64,000 nt of DNA from Curtobacterium sp. MCSS17_007. Its GTDB lineage: Bacteria; Actinomycetota; Actinomycetes; Actinomycetales; Microbacteriaceae. The position numbers were made by a program, and so were the translations under genes. Under the pieces are notes generated by a model. The model was given only the letters and a program-made list of their open reading frames with translations, was not told the DNA's origin and ran no database searches. This document shows, one piece after another, positions 8,817-17,159 of this stretch. The stretch covers positions 62,001 through 126,000 of the forward strand of contig NZ_CP126257.1 of NCBI RefSeq assembly GCF_003234175.2, read 5' to 3'. How positions within the stretch are numbered: the first letter of the stretch is position 1; each line of letters begins with the position of its first letter.

Positions 8817-8877
8817 CTGTGCTGTGCTGTGCTGTGCTGTGCTGTGCTGTGCTGTGCTGTGCTGTGCTGTGCTGTGC
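8817..8877. repeat. Pentanucleotide microsatellite, (GCTGT)n with n about 11
   Basis: Eleven uninterrupted GCTGT units (8821-8875) flanked by CTGT and GC, then decaying into GCCGGGCCGTGCCGTGC. It lies in the 254-bp gap between the GT-C-like gene and the M13 peptidase, ending 134 bp before the peptidase start. Frames through it on both strands encode only low-complexity peptides and are not genes. Confidence 0.95.
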
Positions 8878-8997
8878 CGGGCCGTGCCGTGCAGGGATCG
8901 GGCCGGATGCACGCCTCGGCGGGCACGCCGCCGCGCAGGGACGGCACGCTCGGGGGACCGGGCGTGACTGACTCCGTGCCGACCGGGCACCGGTGGC

Positions 8998-9003
8998 TAT
9001 CGT
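8998..9003 (+). promoter_or_regulatory. -10 box (TATCGT) of the M13 peptidase gene
   Basis: TATCGT ends 7 nt upstream of ATG 9011, which lacks a ribosome-binding site; this points to leaderless transcription. The -35 element is not clear. Confidence 0.55.
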
Positions 9004-9010
9004 GGAGCGC

Positions 9011-10975
9011 ATGACCGACGTCGCACGCACCTCAGGGATCCACACCGACGAGCTCGACCCGGACGTCCGCCCGCAGGACGACCTCTACCGGCACGTGAAC
9101 GGGACGTGGATCGCCGAGACGCCGATCCCCGACGACAAGGCGCGCTACGGCTCGTTCACCGTGCTCGCCGAGGACGCCGAGGTCGCCGTGCGCGACATCA
9201 TCGAGCGTTCGCAGAAGGCCGCGCCCGGCACCGAGGCGCGCAAGGTCGGCGACCTCTACACGTCCTTCACGGACGAGGAGCGCCTGGAGGCCCTGGGCAC
9301 CGGCCCGATCGACCCGCTGCTCGGCGAGATCGACGCCGTCGAGACCGTCGACGACGTCATCGCGATGGTCGGACGCTTCGAGCGCCTGGGCCTGCCGGGC
9401 TTCGTGCAGCTCTTCGTCGACAACGACCCGGGTGACCCGGAGTCGTACGTCGTGTTCCTCGAGCAGTCGGGCCTGGGGCTGCCCGACGAGTCGTACTACC
9501 GCGAGGAACGCTTCGCCGACATCCGGGCGAAGTACCGCGAGTTCGTCGCGTCGATGTTCCCGCTCGCGGGCTTCGCCGACGCCGGGCAGAGCACCGAGGC
9601 CGTCATCGCGCTGGAGACGGCGCTCGCCGCGGTGCACTGGGACAACGTCACCACCCGCGACAGCCAGAAGACCTACAACAAGATGTCGTGGGACGATGTC
9701 GCCGCGCTCGCGAAGGGCACGGACCTGCACCTGTGGTGGCAGGCGATCGGTGCTCCGGCCGGCGCCTTCGAGACCGTCGTGGTCCGCGAGCCGTCCTTCA
9801 TCACGGGCCTGGCCGACCTCCTGCACTCGCAGCCGCTCGACGCCTGGAAGGACTGGCTGCGCTGGCAGGTCATCCGTGGTTCAGCCGCGTACCTGACGAG
9901 CGCGATGTCCGCGACGAACTTCTCGTTCTACGGCACGGCCCTCACCGGTGCCCCGAAGCAGCGCGAGCGCTGGAAGCGCGGCGTCTCGCTGGTCGAGGGC
10001 GCGATGGGCGAGGCCGTCGGTCGCATCTACGTGCAGGAGCACTTCGACGAGACGTCCAAGGCCGAGATGGACGACCTCGTCGCCAACCTGGTCGAGGCGT
10101 ACCGGCAGAGCATCACCGGGCTCGACTGGATGACCGACGAGACCCGCGCGCGTGCCCTCGACAAGCTCGACAAGTTCACGCCGAAGATCGGTTACCCGGT
10201 CAAGTGGCGCGACTACTCGGCCCTGGCGGTCAACCCCGACGACCTGATCGGCAACGTGCGGGCCGTCGCGAGCTTCCAGGTCGACCGCGAGCTCGGCAAG
10301 ATCGGCGGGCCGATCGACCGCGACGAGTGGTTCATGACCCCGCAGACGATCAACGCCTACTACAACCCGGGCTTCAACGAGATCGTGTTCCCCGCGGCGA
10401 TCCTGCAGTTCCCGTTCTTCGAGGCCTCGCGCGACGCGGCCTCGAACTACGGCGCGATCGGCGCGGTCATCGGGCACGAGATCGGCCACGGTTTCGACGA
10501 CCAGGGCTCGCAGTACGACGGCGACGGCCGGCTCGAGAACTGGTGGACCGAGGCCGACCGCACGGCGTTCGAGGAGCGCACGAAGGCCCTCATCGCGCAG
10601 TACGACGCACTCGTGCCGACGGAGGTGCCGGACGGACACGTCAACGGCGCACTGACCATCGGCGAGAACATCGGCGACCTCGGCGGCCTGTCGATCGCGT
10701 GGAAGGCGTACCTGTTGTCCCTCGACGGCCAGGAGCCGCCGGTCGTCGACGGCCTGACCGGTGCCGAGCGGTTCTTCCTCAGCTGGGCGCAGGCCTGGCG
10801 GATGGCGATCCGGCCCGAGGAGGCCGCTCGGCTGCTGAGCATCGACCCGCACTCGCCGAACGAGTTCCGCTGCAACCAGATCGTGCGCAACATCGACGTG
10901 TTCTACGACACCTTCGGCGTGACCGAGTCGGACGCGATGTACCTCGACCCGGCCGAGCGCGTCTCGATCTGGTGA
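9011..10975 (+). CDS. pepO: M13-family zinc metallopeptidase (PepO/neprilysin-like)
   Basis: A 654-residue M13 endopeptidase that cleaves oligopeptides. The zinc site HEIGH is at residues 489-493, the third ligand lies in GENIGDLGG (Glu552), and the substrate-binding NAYYNP motif is upstream at NAYYNPGFNEIVFPA. The N-terminal half carries the family's ADPR-like start PQDDLYRHVNGTW. No signal peptide or membrane anchor is seen, so it is probably cytoplasmic, as in other bacterial PepO proteins without anchors. ATG 9011 is preferred over an upstream ATG 18 nt earlier because a TATCGT box lies between them. The stop overlaps the next gene's ATG by one base. Confidence 0.95.
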   Translation: MTDVARTSGIHTDELDPDVRPQDDLYRHVNGTWIAETPIPDDKARYGSFTVLAEDAEVAVRDIIERSQKAAPGTEARKVGDLYTSFTDEERLEALGTGPIDPLLGEIDAVETVDDVIAMVGRFERLGLPGFVQLFVDNDPGDPESYVVFLEQSGLGLPDESYYREERFADIRAKYREFVASMFPLAGFADAGQSTEAVIALETALAAVHWDNVTTRDSQKTYNKMSWDDVAALAKGTDLHLWWQAIGAPAGAFETVVVREPSFITGLADLLHSQPLDAWKDWLRWQVIRGSAAYLTSAMSATNFSFYGTALTGAPKQRERWKRGVSLVEGAMGEAVGRIYVQEHFDETSKAEMDDLVANLVEAYRQSITGLDWMTDETRARALDKLDKFTPKIGYPVKWRDYSALAVNPDDLIGNVRAVASFQVDRELGKIGGPIDRDEWFMTPQTINAYYNPGFNEIVFPAAILQFPFFEASRDAASNYGAIGAVIGHEIGHGFDDQGSQYDGDGRLENWWTEADRTAFEERTKALIAQYDALVPTEVPDGHVNGALTIGENIGDLGGLSIAWKAYLLSLDGQEPPVVDGLTGAERFFLSWAQAWRMAIRPEEAARLLSIDPHSPNEFRCNQIVRNIDVFYDTFGVTESDAMYLDPAERVSIW

Positions 10976-11958
10976 TGACCGAGCCGGACGCGGCTCCGTC
11001 GTCCGAGCCGAGCGCGGAGTCGGGCGCCGACACGGGCGCCGCTCGCCGTTCCCGTCGCCGACAGCACGTCGGTGGCGGGGAGGGCACCCGCGCGCGCGGA
11101 CGGCACCGCGGCGGTGCGGACGAACGGTTCGGCGCCACGGTGGAGGCGCTCGGTGCGGTCGCTCGCGAGGGTGCCGGCGTCAGCGCGTCGATCATCGACA
11201 CGTCGACCGGCAAGGCCCTGCTGGCCGTCGACGACACCCTCGTGCAGCCGGTCGCGAGCCTCGGCCGGATCCTGCTGCTCATCGAGGTCGCGGCGCAGCT
11301 CGAGGACGGACGCCTGCACGGTGACCGGCTCCAGCGGATGGCGCGTGACACCGCGACCGGTGCCGGCCTCTGGCAGTTCCTGCAGGAGCCGACGATGCAG
11401 GTGCCGGACCTGGCCACCCTCGTCGGTGCGACTGCGGACGCCTGGGCGATGAACGCCCTGCTGTCCTCCGTCGGCATCGACGCCGTCCGGGAACGTGCCG
11501 AGGCGCTCGGCATCGACCGGACGGCCCTCATCGACCGCATCCGCGACCGTCGCGGACCGGACGACGCCCCGGATGCCTCGGTCGCGCCGACGGGGGAACT
11601 CGCGTGGCTCATGCGCGGCCTCGCGCTCGGTGAGGTCGTCGACGAGGCGGTGTCGAACCGGGTGCTCGGCTGGCTGTCCCTCGCCAGCGACACCACGCTG
11701 GTGGCCGGTGCGTTCGGGCTCGATCCGCTCGCGCACCGGGCGCTCGACCACGGACTGCAGGCCGTCGTGGTCACCGGCTCGTCGACCGGGGTCCGTGCCG
11801 AGGCGGGGATCCTGCGCGGCCCGGGGTCGTCGGTGAGCTACGCCGTCACCGTGACCTTCGACGACGCGACGCTCCAGCGGCGGCTCGCGGTCGTCGAGGC
11901 CCTGCGCACGATGGGCACCGAGGTGCTCGAGGCCGTGCACGCAGCGTCGTACCGCTGA
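10975..11958 (+). CDS. Class A beta-lactamase-fold protein with degenerate active site
   Basis: A 327-residue protein whose residues about 50-320 follow the class A beta-lactamase/serine hydrolase fold. The catalytic motifs are altered: the SxxK position reads S95-L-G-R98, the SDN loop reads A154-D-A156 (ADAWAMNALL), and the KTG triad reads V266-T-G. It therefore probably does not hydrolyse beta-lactams and may bind a ligand or peptidoglycan fragment. A basic Arg/Gly-rich N-terminus (residues about 22-48) replaces a signal peptide, so it looks cytoplasmic. It overlaps the PepO stop codon by one base and is probably co-translated. Confidence 0.8.
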   Translation: MTEPDAAPSSEPSAESGADTGAARRSRRRQHVGGGEGTRARGRHRGGADERFGATVEALGAVAREGAGVSASIIDTSTGKALLAVDDTLVQPVASLGRILLLIEVAAQLEDGRLHGDRLQRMARDTATGAGLWQFLQEPTMQVPDLATLVGATADAWAMNALLSSVGIDAVRERAEALGIDRTALIDRIRDRRGPDDAPDASVAPTGELAWLMRGLALGEVVDEAVSNRVLGWLSLASDTTLVAGAFGLDPLAHRALDHGLQAVVVTGSSTGVRAEAGILRGPGSSVSYAVTVTFDDATLQRRLAVVEALRTMGTEVLEAVHAASYR

Positions 11959-11971
11959 CCGAGGACGACGG

Positions 11972-12466
11972 TCAGAGGCCGAGCCGGATCGCCAGCCCGA
12001 GCCGGTTGGCGAACCGTGCGATGACCTCCGCCTCGGCGTCGGACAGCTCGTCGACGACCTGCACCAGGGGTGACGTGATGTGCCCGTAGGCCTGCTCGAG
12101 GTCCGCGGCGGCGTCCGCCGAGGGGATGACGACGATGCCCCGGCGGTCGCGCGGGTTCGGACGCCGCTCGGCACGTCCGGCACGACTCAGGCGGTCGACG
12201 AGCTTCGTCACCGCGGCGGTCGTGATGCCGAGGCGCGACGCGAGTGCCGTCGGGCTGAGGGGACGGTCCGCCGCGGCCGCCTGCACCACGTGCAGCAGGG
12301 CGAGCGCGTCGGTCGAGCGGAGGTCGAGCTTCCGGAGCGCGGCATCGTCGGCCTCGTGCACGCTCTCGCCGAGCGCCTCGAGCCCCGCGATCGCCTCGGC
12401 CCCCGCAGCCGTCCTGGCCCGTGCCGGGAGGTGCGGTCGGGCAGCTCGTCCTTCGTTCTCCTGCAC
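11972..12466 (-). CDS. MarR-family transcriptional regulator
   Basis: A 164-residue winged-helix regulator of the MarR family. Conserved parts are the recognition helix region PTALASRLGITTAAVTKLVDRLSRAG and the wing ERRPNPRDRRGIVV, preceded and followed by dimerisation helices. The GTG at 12466 is preferred over a further upstream start because AGGGAG lies 6 nt before it. It is divergent from a small membrane protein gene (12617) and converges with the beta-lactamase-fold gene. Its ligand and target are unknown; the divergent gene is a plausible target. Confidence 0.9.
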   Translation of the reverse strand: MQENEGRAARPHLPARARTAAGAEAIAGLEALGESVHEADDAALRKLDLRSTDALALLHVVQAAAADRPLSPTALASRLGITTAAVTKLVDRLSRAGRAERRPNPRDRRGIVVIPSADAAADLEQAYGHITSPLVQVVDELSDAEAEVIARFANRLGLAIRLGL

Positions 12467-12616
12467 CGTGGGCTCCCTTCGATGTCCGTCGGACGCGGTC
12501 CGCAGCACGCGTGACCGCGTACATCGTCCTAACCGTGGAAGTAGTCAACCAGGTGAGACGACCGTGTGGTGCGCACCTGCCGGAACCAGTCGGTGGGCAC
12601 GATGAAGAGGATCAGC

Positions 12617-12910
12617 ATGACGAACACAGCAGCAAGCCCCGCCCGGCACGACTCCGCCGTCCGCCGCACCTGGACCGAGACCAAGGCCGCCGTGAAGACC
12701 ACGGAGTTCTACGCCTGGCTCGTGGTGTCGATCGCGATCCTGATCGCGTCGGCCGTCGTCGACAACGGCGATGACGGCCAGGGATTCGGCGCGGACAAGG
12801 CGTGGTCCTACGTCGCACTCGTGACGGTGGCGTACATCCTCAGCCGCGGCATCGCGAAGGCCGGCGTCCACAAGTCGGACGACCGTGACGACGACCGCCG
12901 CGTCGTCTGA
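12617..12910 (+). CDS. Small membrane protein, function unknown
   Basis: A 97-residue protein with a hydrophilic N-terminus, two probable membrane helices (about residues 36-52 and 66-82) separated by an acidic, Gly-rich loop, and an Asp/Arg-rich tail. ATG 12617 is chosen because GAAGAGGA lies 5 nt upstream; an in-frame ATG at 12602 is inside that ribosome-binding site. No family recognised. It is divergent from the MarR gene and ends in a strong hairpin. Confidence 0.75.
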   Translation: MTNTAASPARHDSAVRRTWTETKAAVKTTEFYAWLVVSIAILIASAVVDNGDDGQGFGADKAWSYVALVTVAYILSRGIAKAGVHKSDDRDDDRRVV

Positions 12911-12933
12911 CCGGACGCCCGCGCGAGCACCGG

Positions 12934-12969
12934 CGACGGGCGGTCACCCTGCGGGGTGACCGCCCGTCG
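12934..12969. terminator. Perfect 16-bp stem-loop between convergent genes
   Basis: CGACGGGCGGTCACCC (12934-12949) pairs exactly with 12954-12969, loop TGCG. It lies between the convergent small membrane protein and DUF4232 lipoprotein genes and probably terminates both; there is no U-tract. Confidence 0.75.
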
Positions 12970-13001
12970 CGACGTCGGGTGCCGACGTGCCCGGGGCCGG
13001 C

Positions 13002-13667
13002 TCAGTCCGCGGCCTGCCCCTCGGGCACGAGCCCCTGCACGCTCAACAACCCCGCATCGGTCGACCGGCAGGCGGTGACACCCGGATCGCGCACGAACAG
13101 TGACTCGGTCGATCCGGGCGGGTAGACGCGGAACCCGTCCGCTGCCACGGGTTCGCACTTCGCGGCCGGGTAGTCCTCCGCCTGGGTGATCTGCAGCGGT
13201 GCGACGGCCACGGCACCCGGCGCGAGCGTCACCGTCGGGTGCGCCGACGCCTCGTCACGCCTGGCCGCTGCGCCGATCTGCTCGCCGGAGCCGCCGCCGA
13301 CGAAGGAGACCCCGGGCCAGCCCTGCAGCGTGCAGGTCGTCGAGCCGGTGTTGCGGAGCGCCAGGTGCACGACCGTGCTCCCGGCGGCTCCACCGCTGCC
13401 GGACTCGACGCTGCCCGCGAGGGATCCGGTCCCACAACGACCGCCATCGCCGCCGCTCGCCGACTCACCCGCCCCGGAGGGTGACGAGGACGACGGAGCC
13501 GGCGCCGACGACGCTACGGACGACGACGAGCCGCCGGCGGGAGCCGTCACGGTCTCGGTCGCGGTCGGCGCCGTGTCCGGCCCGCCCGACGAGCAGCCGG
13601 AGAGCGCGAGCGCGAGCACGACCCCGGTGCTCGCGAGGACGATGGGTGCGCGAGAGCTGCGGTGCAT
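13002..13667 (-). CDS. DUF4232-type lipoprotein
   Basis: A 221-residue exported lipoprotein. The N-terminus has basic residues, a hydrophobic core and a lipobox LALSGC, giving a lipidated Cys at about residue 24, followed by a Ser/Ala/Gly-rich linker and a C-terminal beta-rich domain with four cysteines (GRCGTGSL, TTCTLQGWPGVSFVG, AAKCEPVA, VTACRS) typical of DUF4232. The ATG at 13667 is chosen as it gives a normal signal peptide; a GTG 15 nt upstream is also possible. Role unknown, at the outer face of the membrane. Confidence 0.85.
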   Translation of the reverse strand: MHRSSRAPIVLASTGVVLALALSGCSSGGPDTAPTATETVTAPAGGSSSSVASSAPAPSSSSPSGAGESASGGDGGRCGTGSLAGSVESGSGGAAGSTVVHLALRNTGSTTCTLQGWPGVSFVGGGSGEQIGAAARRDEASAHPTVTLAPGAVAVAPLQITQAEDYPAAKCEPVAADGFRVYPPGSTESLFVRDPGVTACRSTDAGLLSVQGLVPEGQAAD

Positions 13668-13771
13668 GCCTCGACGCAACACCCGGCCGGCGCCACGGGA
13701 CTCGGGGAGCGTCCAGTCGTCACGGGCACACTCGCGTCACAGCCAGGAACACGAGCGACGGAGGTCGGAAG

Positions 13772-14050
13772 ATGGCAGGCAAGCACGAACAGGCACGCGG
13801 CGACGAGGGCCGCGCGGACGGCGTCGAGCCCCGCGCCGGAGCCTTCACCGACAGCGAGATCCCGGGCGAGCACCACGTCGACTCGAACGAGCCCGCGGGT
13901 GAGTTCGTCTCGAGCGAGATCCCCGGTGAGACGCGGCCCGAGGGGGCTCCCGCAGCCGATCCCGGTGAGTACGTCGAGTCGGACATCCCGGGCGAGGTCG
14001 AGCCCTCGTCGGACGGCGAGACCGGGCACTACGTCGACAAGGACGAGTGA
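13772..14050 (+). CDS. Small acidic protein with repeated DSEIPGE-like motif
   Basis: A 92-residue, highly acidic and probably disordered protein. A motif of the form G-[EA]-[FY]-[VT]-x-S-[ED]-I-P-G-E occurs three times (GAFTDSEIPGE, GEFVSSEIPGE, GEYVESDIPGE), with a fourth partial copy GHYVDKDE at the end; unit length is about 20-25 residues. GGAGG lies 7 nt before ATG 13772. No membrane segment or signal peptide. I do not know its function; regular spacing of a short linear motif suggests a multivalent binding partner. Confidence 0.8.
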   Translation: MAGKHEQARGDEGRADGVEPRAGAFTDSEIPGEHHVDSNEPAGEFVSSEIPGETRPEGAPAADPGEYVESDIPGEVEPSSDGETGHYVDKDE

Positions 14051-14093
14051 GCGGGGCTCCGGTGGCTGACCAGGTCCTCATGCCCGCCGGGCG

Positions 14094-14525
14094 CTAGTCG
14101 ACGAGACCGGCGGCGACCAGCCGGCGGAGCGTCTCGACGCCCGCCGGCGGGCACCGGTCGGCGTCGGCCGAGGTGACCCACTCGACCTCGTCCACCTCTG
14201 CGGAGGCGACGGGTGAGGCGGAGTCCGCCGTGCCTCCCGGCCGGACCGTGAACAGGGTCATCGCGACCATGGTGCCCGCACCCTGGCCGTGTGCGGCCTC
14301 GAGCACCGTGCCGAACGGCTCGAGGTCAGCCTCGGTCAGGTGCAGGCCGGTCTCCTCGCGTGCCTCGCGGATCGCCGCCTGCACGTCGGTCTCGTGCGGC
14401 TCGGCCTTGCCGCCGGGCAGGTAGAGCACGTCACGTCCGCGGGCACGCACCATCAGGACCCGTCGGTCACGCACCAGCAGCAGCGCGCTGACGCGCAGGG
14501 TCCGGGCGTCGGTCGGAGGGCCCAC
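14094..14525 (-). CDS. Nudix hydrolase
   Basis: A 143-residue Nudix-fold hydrolase with a complete Nudix box (GX5EX7REUXEEXGU) at GKAEPHETDVQAAIREAREE followed by TGL, about residues 39-61, which binds the metal ions for cleaving nucleoside-diphosphate derivatives. The rest of the protein is a single Nudix domain of normal length. Substrate cannot be deduced; MutT-like sanitation or sugar-nucleotide hydrolysis are both possible. It reads towards hemA's 3' end on the same strand with 68 bp between them. Confidence 0.9.
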   Translation of the reverse strand: MGPPTDARTLRVSALLLVRDRRVLMVRARGRDVLYLPGGKAEPHETDVQAAIREAREETGLHLTEADLEPFGTVLEAAHGQGAGTMVAMTLFTVRPGGTADSASPVASAEVDEVEWVTSADADRCPPAGVETLRRLVAAGLVD

Positions 14526-14590
14526 GCGCCCCGGTTCCGGGGCGCCGTGGAGCCTGCGGAACGGCGGGCCGGCCGAGGGCGTGGGGCGGC

Positions 14591-15919
14591 TCAGCTCGCG
14601 TCCGCCTCGTCGGCGCGCTCCGCCGCGGCCCGCTCGGGCGCGGTGCGCTCCGCGAGCGGCACGACCGGTGACGGCAGCTCCGCCTCGGGCTCGGGACGGA
14701 CCCCGAAGAGGGCGTCGAGCGCCCCGACGAACTCCTCGCCGCGACCGGCGCGACCGAGCTCACGGGCGCGCACCGAGGGGCGGTGCAGCAGGACCCCGAC
14801 CAGGTGCCGGAGCGCCCGCTCGGTCTGCTCGACGGACGCCGGGTCACCGTCGCGACGCTTCGCGCGGTCGATCTCGTCGTCGAGGATGTCGAAGACGTGC
14901 TTCCGGAACGCCACGAGCGCCGGCGTGGTCGACTGCTCGAGCGCCTGCGCCCGGAACCGGGACACGGCGTCGTCGACCATCTGACGGGCCTCGGACTCGG
15001 CGTTCAGCTCGGCGATCGGCGCGTGGATGCTGATGGTCTCGAGGTCGAGCAGCTCGACGCCGTCGACGTCGGCCGCGTCCGGGTCGACGTTGCGGGGGAG
15101 CCCGAGGTCGATCACGATGCGGCGCTGCCCGTCGTCGAGGTCCGCCGGTTCGACGACCGGGACCTCGCTCGAGGTGCAGGTGATGACGACGTCGCTCGTG
15201 CCGATCGCCTGGCGCAGGTCGGTCGCGGCGACGAGGTCGTGCTTGGCGGCGAACCACGGTGCGCGGCCCGACGGCGAGAAGACCTGGATGTTCGCGGCAC
15301 CGCGGTCGCGCAGGGCCGCGATGGTGGTCGCGGCGTAGCTGCCGGTGCCGACGAGCAGGACACGGGTCCGGGCCCAGTCGGTGATGCGGGAGGACGCGAG
15401 TTCGAGGCCGAGGCGGACGAGCGAGCGACCGGCGGCACCGATGCGGGTGCGGGTCTTGACGCCGCGGGAGGTGTGGGCGGCCTCCTGGAACAGGCGCTCG
15501 AGGTCCGAGGTGGTGGTGCCGTTGGCGCGGGCGTCCTCGAGGGCGCGGCGGACCTGGCCGGAGATCTCGGTCTCGCCGACGACGACGGACTCGAGCCCGC
15601 TCGACACGGCGAACAGGTGCTGCACGACGTCCCCGCCGCCGAGCACGCTGACGGACTCGGCGACCTCGGCGGGCACGAGGTCACTGGCGGTGGCGACGGC
15701 GTCGACGGTGGCCGACACGGCGGAGTCGCGGTCGTCGCCCGCGATGTCGAGGTAGGCCTCGAAGCGGTTGCAGGTGGCGAGGACGACGGCTCCGTCGAGC
15801 ACGTCGGAGTCCGTCACCAGACGGCTCGCGGCGGTCGGTGCGCCGATGCTCAGTCGCTCCAGGAGGTCGAAGCTGGCGTTGCGGTGCGACGCCGTGAGAC
15901 AGATGAGCACGTGTTCCAT
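14591..15919 (-). CDS. hemA: Glutamyl-tRNA reductase
   Basis: A 442-residue enzyme that reduces glutamyl-tRNA(Glu) with NADPH to glutamate-1-semialdehyde, the first committed step of haem synthesis. The catalytic cysteine is Cys50 in LATCNRFEAY; GLESVVVGETEISGQVR and an NADPH Rossmann segment (VLLVGTGSYAATTIAAL) follow, then the C-terminal dimerisation helices (RFRAQALEQSTTPALVAFRKH). An Ala/Glu-rich tail of about 35 residues extends the C-terminus. ATG 15919 has a GGCGAG site 5 nt upstream. It is divergent from hemE, so the two transcripts share one control region. Confidence 0.97.
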   Translation of the reverse strand: MEHVLICLTASHRNASFDLLERLSIGAPTAASRLVTDSDVLDGAVVLATCNRFEAYLDIAGDDRDSAVSATVDAVATASDLVPAEVAESVSVLGGGDVVQHLFAVSSGLESVVVGETEISGQVRRALEDARANGTTTSDLERLFQEAAHTSRGVKTRTRIGAAGRSLVRLGLELASSRITDWARTRVLLVGTGSYAATTIAALRDRGAANIQVFSPSGRAPWFAAKHDLVAATDLRQAIGTSDVVITCTSSEVPVVEPADLDDGQRRIVIDLGLPRNVDPDAADVDGVELLDLETISIHAPIAELNAESEARQMVDDAVSRFRAQALEQSTTPALVAFRKHVFDILDDEIDRAKRRDGDPASVEQTERALRHLVGVLLHRPSVRARELGRAGRGEEFVGALDALFGVRPEPEAELPSPVVPLAERTAPERAAAERADEADAS

Positions 15920-16016
15920 GGTAACTCGCCATCGGTTCACCGACCGTTCGCCCTCCGCGTGCACAGCACACTGTGGGGTCCACACCGCGCAGACCGGTCT
16001 CTCCGGTCGCGGATGG

Positions 16017-16022
16017 GATGAT
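16017..16022 (+). promoter_or_regulatory. Possible -10 box (GATGAT) of the hemE transcript
   Basis: GATGAT ends 6 nt upstream of GTG 16029. This spacing matches other leaderless starts in the window; box quality is moderate. It lies 98 bp from the hemA start. Confidence 0.4.
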
Positions 16023-16028
16023 CGGGGG

Positions 16029-17159
16029 GTGACCACCGCCGTGCCCTCCGCCCTGCCCGACAGCCACCCGCTCGTGACCGGCAGGACCGCGGGGTCACCG
16101 CTGGTCCGGGCGCTCCGCGGGGACCGACCGGAGACGCTCCCGGTGTGGTTCATGCGCCAGGCCGGCCGGTCGCTGCCGGAGTACCGCGAGCTGCGGGTCG
16201 GCACCGCGATGCTCGACGCGTGCCTCGACCCGGCGATGGCGTCCGAGATCACGCTGCAGCCGGTCCGTCGGCACGGGGTCGACGCGGGCATCTTCTTCAG
16301 CGACATCGTCGTCCCGATCAAGCTCGCGGGCGTGGACGTCGAGATCGTCCCCGGCCGCGGTCCGGTGCTCGGGTCGCCCATCCGCACGGCGGCCGACGTC
16401 GACGCGCTCGCTCCGCTCGACCCGGACGCCCTCGCGCCGATCACCGAGGCCGTGCAGCGCACCGTCGCCGAGCTCGGCGACACCCCGCTCATCGGCTTCG
16501 CGGGGGCGCCGTTCACGCTCGCCGCCTACCTGGTCGAGGGCGGGCCCTCCAAGGACCACATCCGTGCCCGTACGCTGATGCACAGCGACCCGGAGACCTG
16601 GGCGCGCCTGCTCGACTGGGCGGCCGGCGTCTCCGGCGCGTTCCTCCGTGCGCAGGTGACGGCCGGCGCCTCGGCCGCGCAGCTCTTCGACTCGTGGGTC
16701 GGCTCGCTGTCCCGCGCGGACTACGTCGCCTCGGTCGCGCCGCACTCCGCGACGGCGCTGTCGCACGTGGCCGACCTCGGGGTCCCGCGCACCCACTTCG
16801 GCGTCGGCAGCGGCGAGGTCCTGCACGAGATGACGACGCTCGGCGACCCGACGGACACCGTCGCGGTCGACGCCGTCGGCGTCGACTGGCGCGTCCCGCT
16901 CGACGAGGCCGTGCGCCGCGTCGGCACCGGCGTGACCGTGCAGGGCAACATCGACCCGGCGATGCTGGCCGCCCCGTGGGAGGTGCTCGAGGCCCACGTG
17001 CGCGACGTCGTCCGCCGGGGCGGCGCGGCCCGGGCGCACGTGGTCAACCTCGGGCACGGTGTCCCGCCGGAGACCGACCCGACCGTGCTCACCCGTGTGG
17101 TCGAGCTGATCCACGGGCTGGGCGACGGCCGGGGCGACGGGACGGGAGTCGCGGCGTGA
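16029..17159 (+). CDS. hemE: Uroporphyrinogen decarboxylase
   Basis: A 376-residue decarboxylase that converts uroporphyrinogen III to coproporphyrinogen III. The signature PVWFMRQAGRSLPEYRE is at about residues 38-54; the second signature region GFAGAPFTLAAYLVEG follows at the middle of the barrel, and GNIDPAML near the end. GTG 16029 is chosen for the -10-like box just upstream and the conserved N-terminal length. It is the first gene of a long haem operon and overlaps hemY by 4 bp (GTGA). Confidence 0.96.
   Translation: MTTAVPSALPDSHPLVTGRTAGSPLVRALRGDRPETLPVWFMRQAGRSLPEYRELRVGTAMLDACLDPAMASEITLQPVRRHGVDAGIFFSDIVVPIKLAGVDVEIVPGRGPVLGSPIRTAADVDALAPLDPDALAPITEAVQRTVAELGDTPLIGFAGAPFTLAAYLVEGGPSKDHIRARTLMHSDPETWARLLDWAAGVSGAFLRAQVTAGASAAQLFDSWVGSLSRADYVASVAPHSATALSHVADLGVPRTHFGVGSGEVLHEMTTLGDPTDTVAVDAVGVDWRVPLDEAVRRVGTGVTVQGNIDPAMLAAPWEVLEAHVRDVVRRGGAARAHVVNLGHGVPPETDPTVLTRVVELIHGLGDGRGDGTGVAA

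Noticed and set aside
8817..8877. Possible CRISPR array
   Set aside because: Units are 5 bp with no spacers; no cas genes in the window.
8743..9045. Reading frames through the GCTGT repeat giving AQHST repeats on the minus strand and LCCAV repeats on the plus strand
   Set aside because: A pentamer repeat leaves all frames open by chance; the peptides are pure low complexity and overlap neighbouring gene ends.
13199..13771. Extending the EIPGE-repeat protein upstream along the open frame
   Set aside because: The upstream part is antisense to the DUF4232 lipoprotein, and GGAGG before ATG 13772 marks the start.
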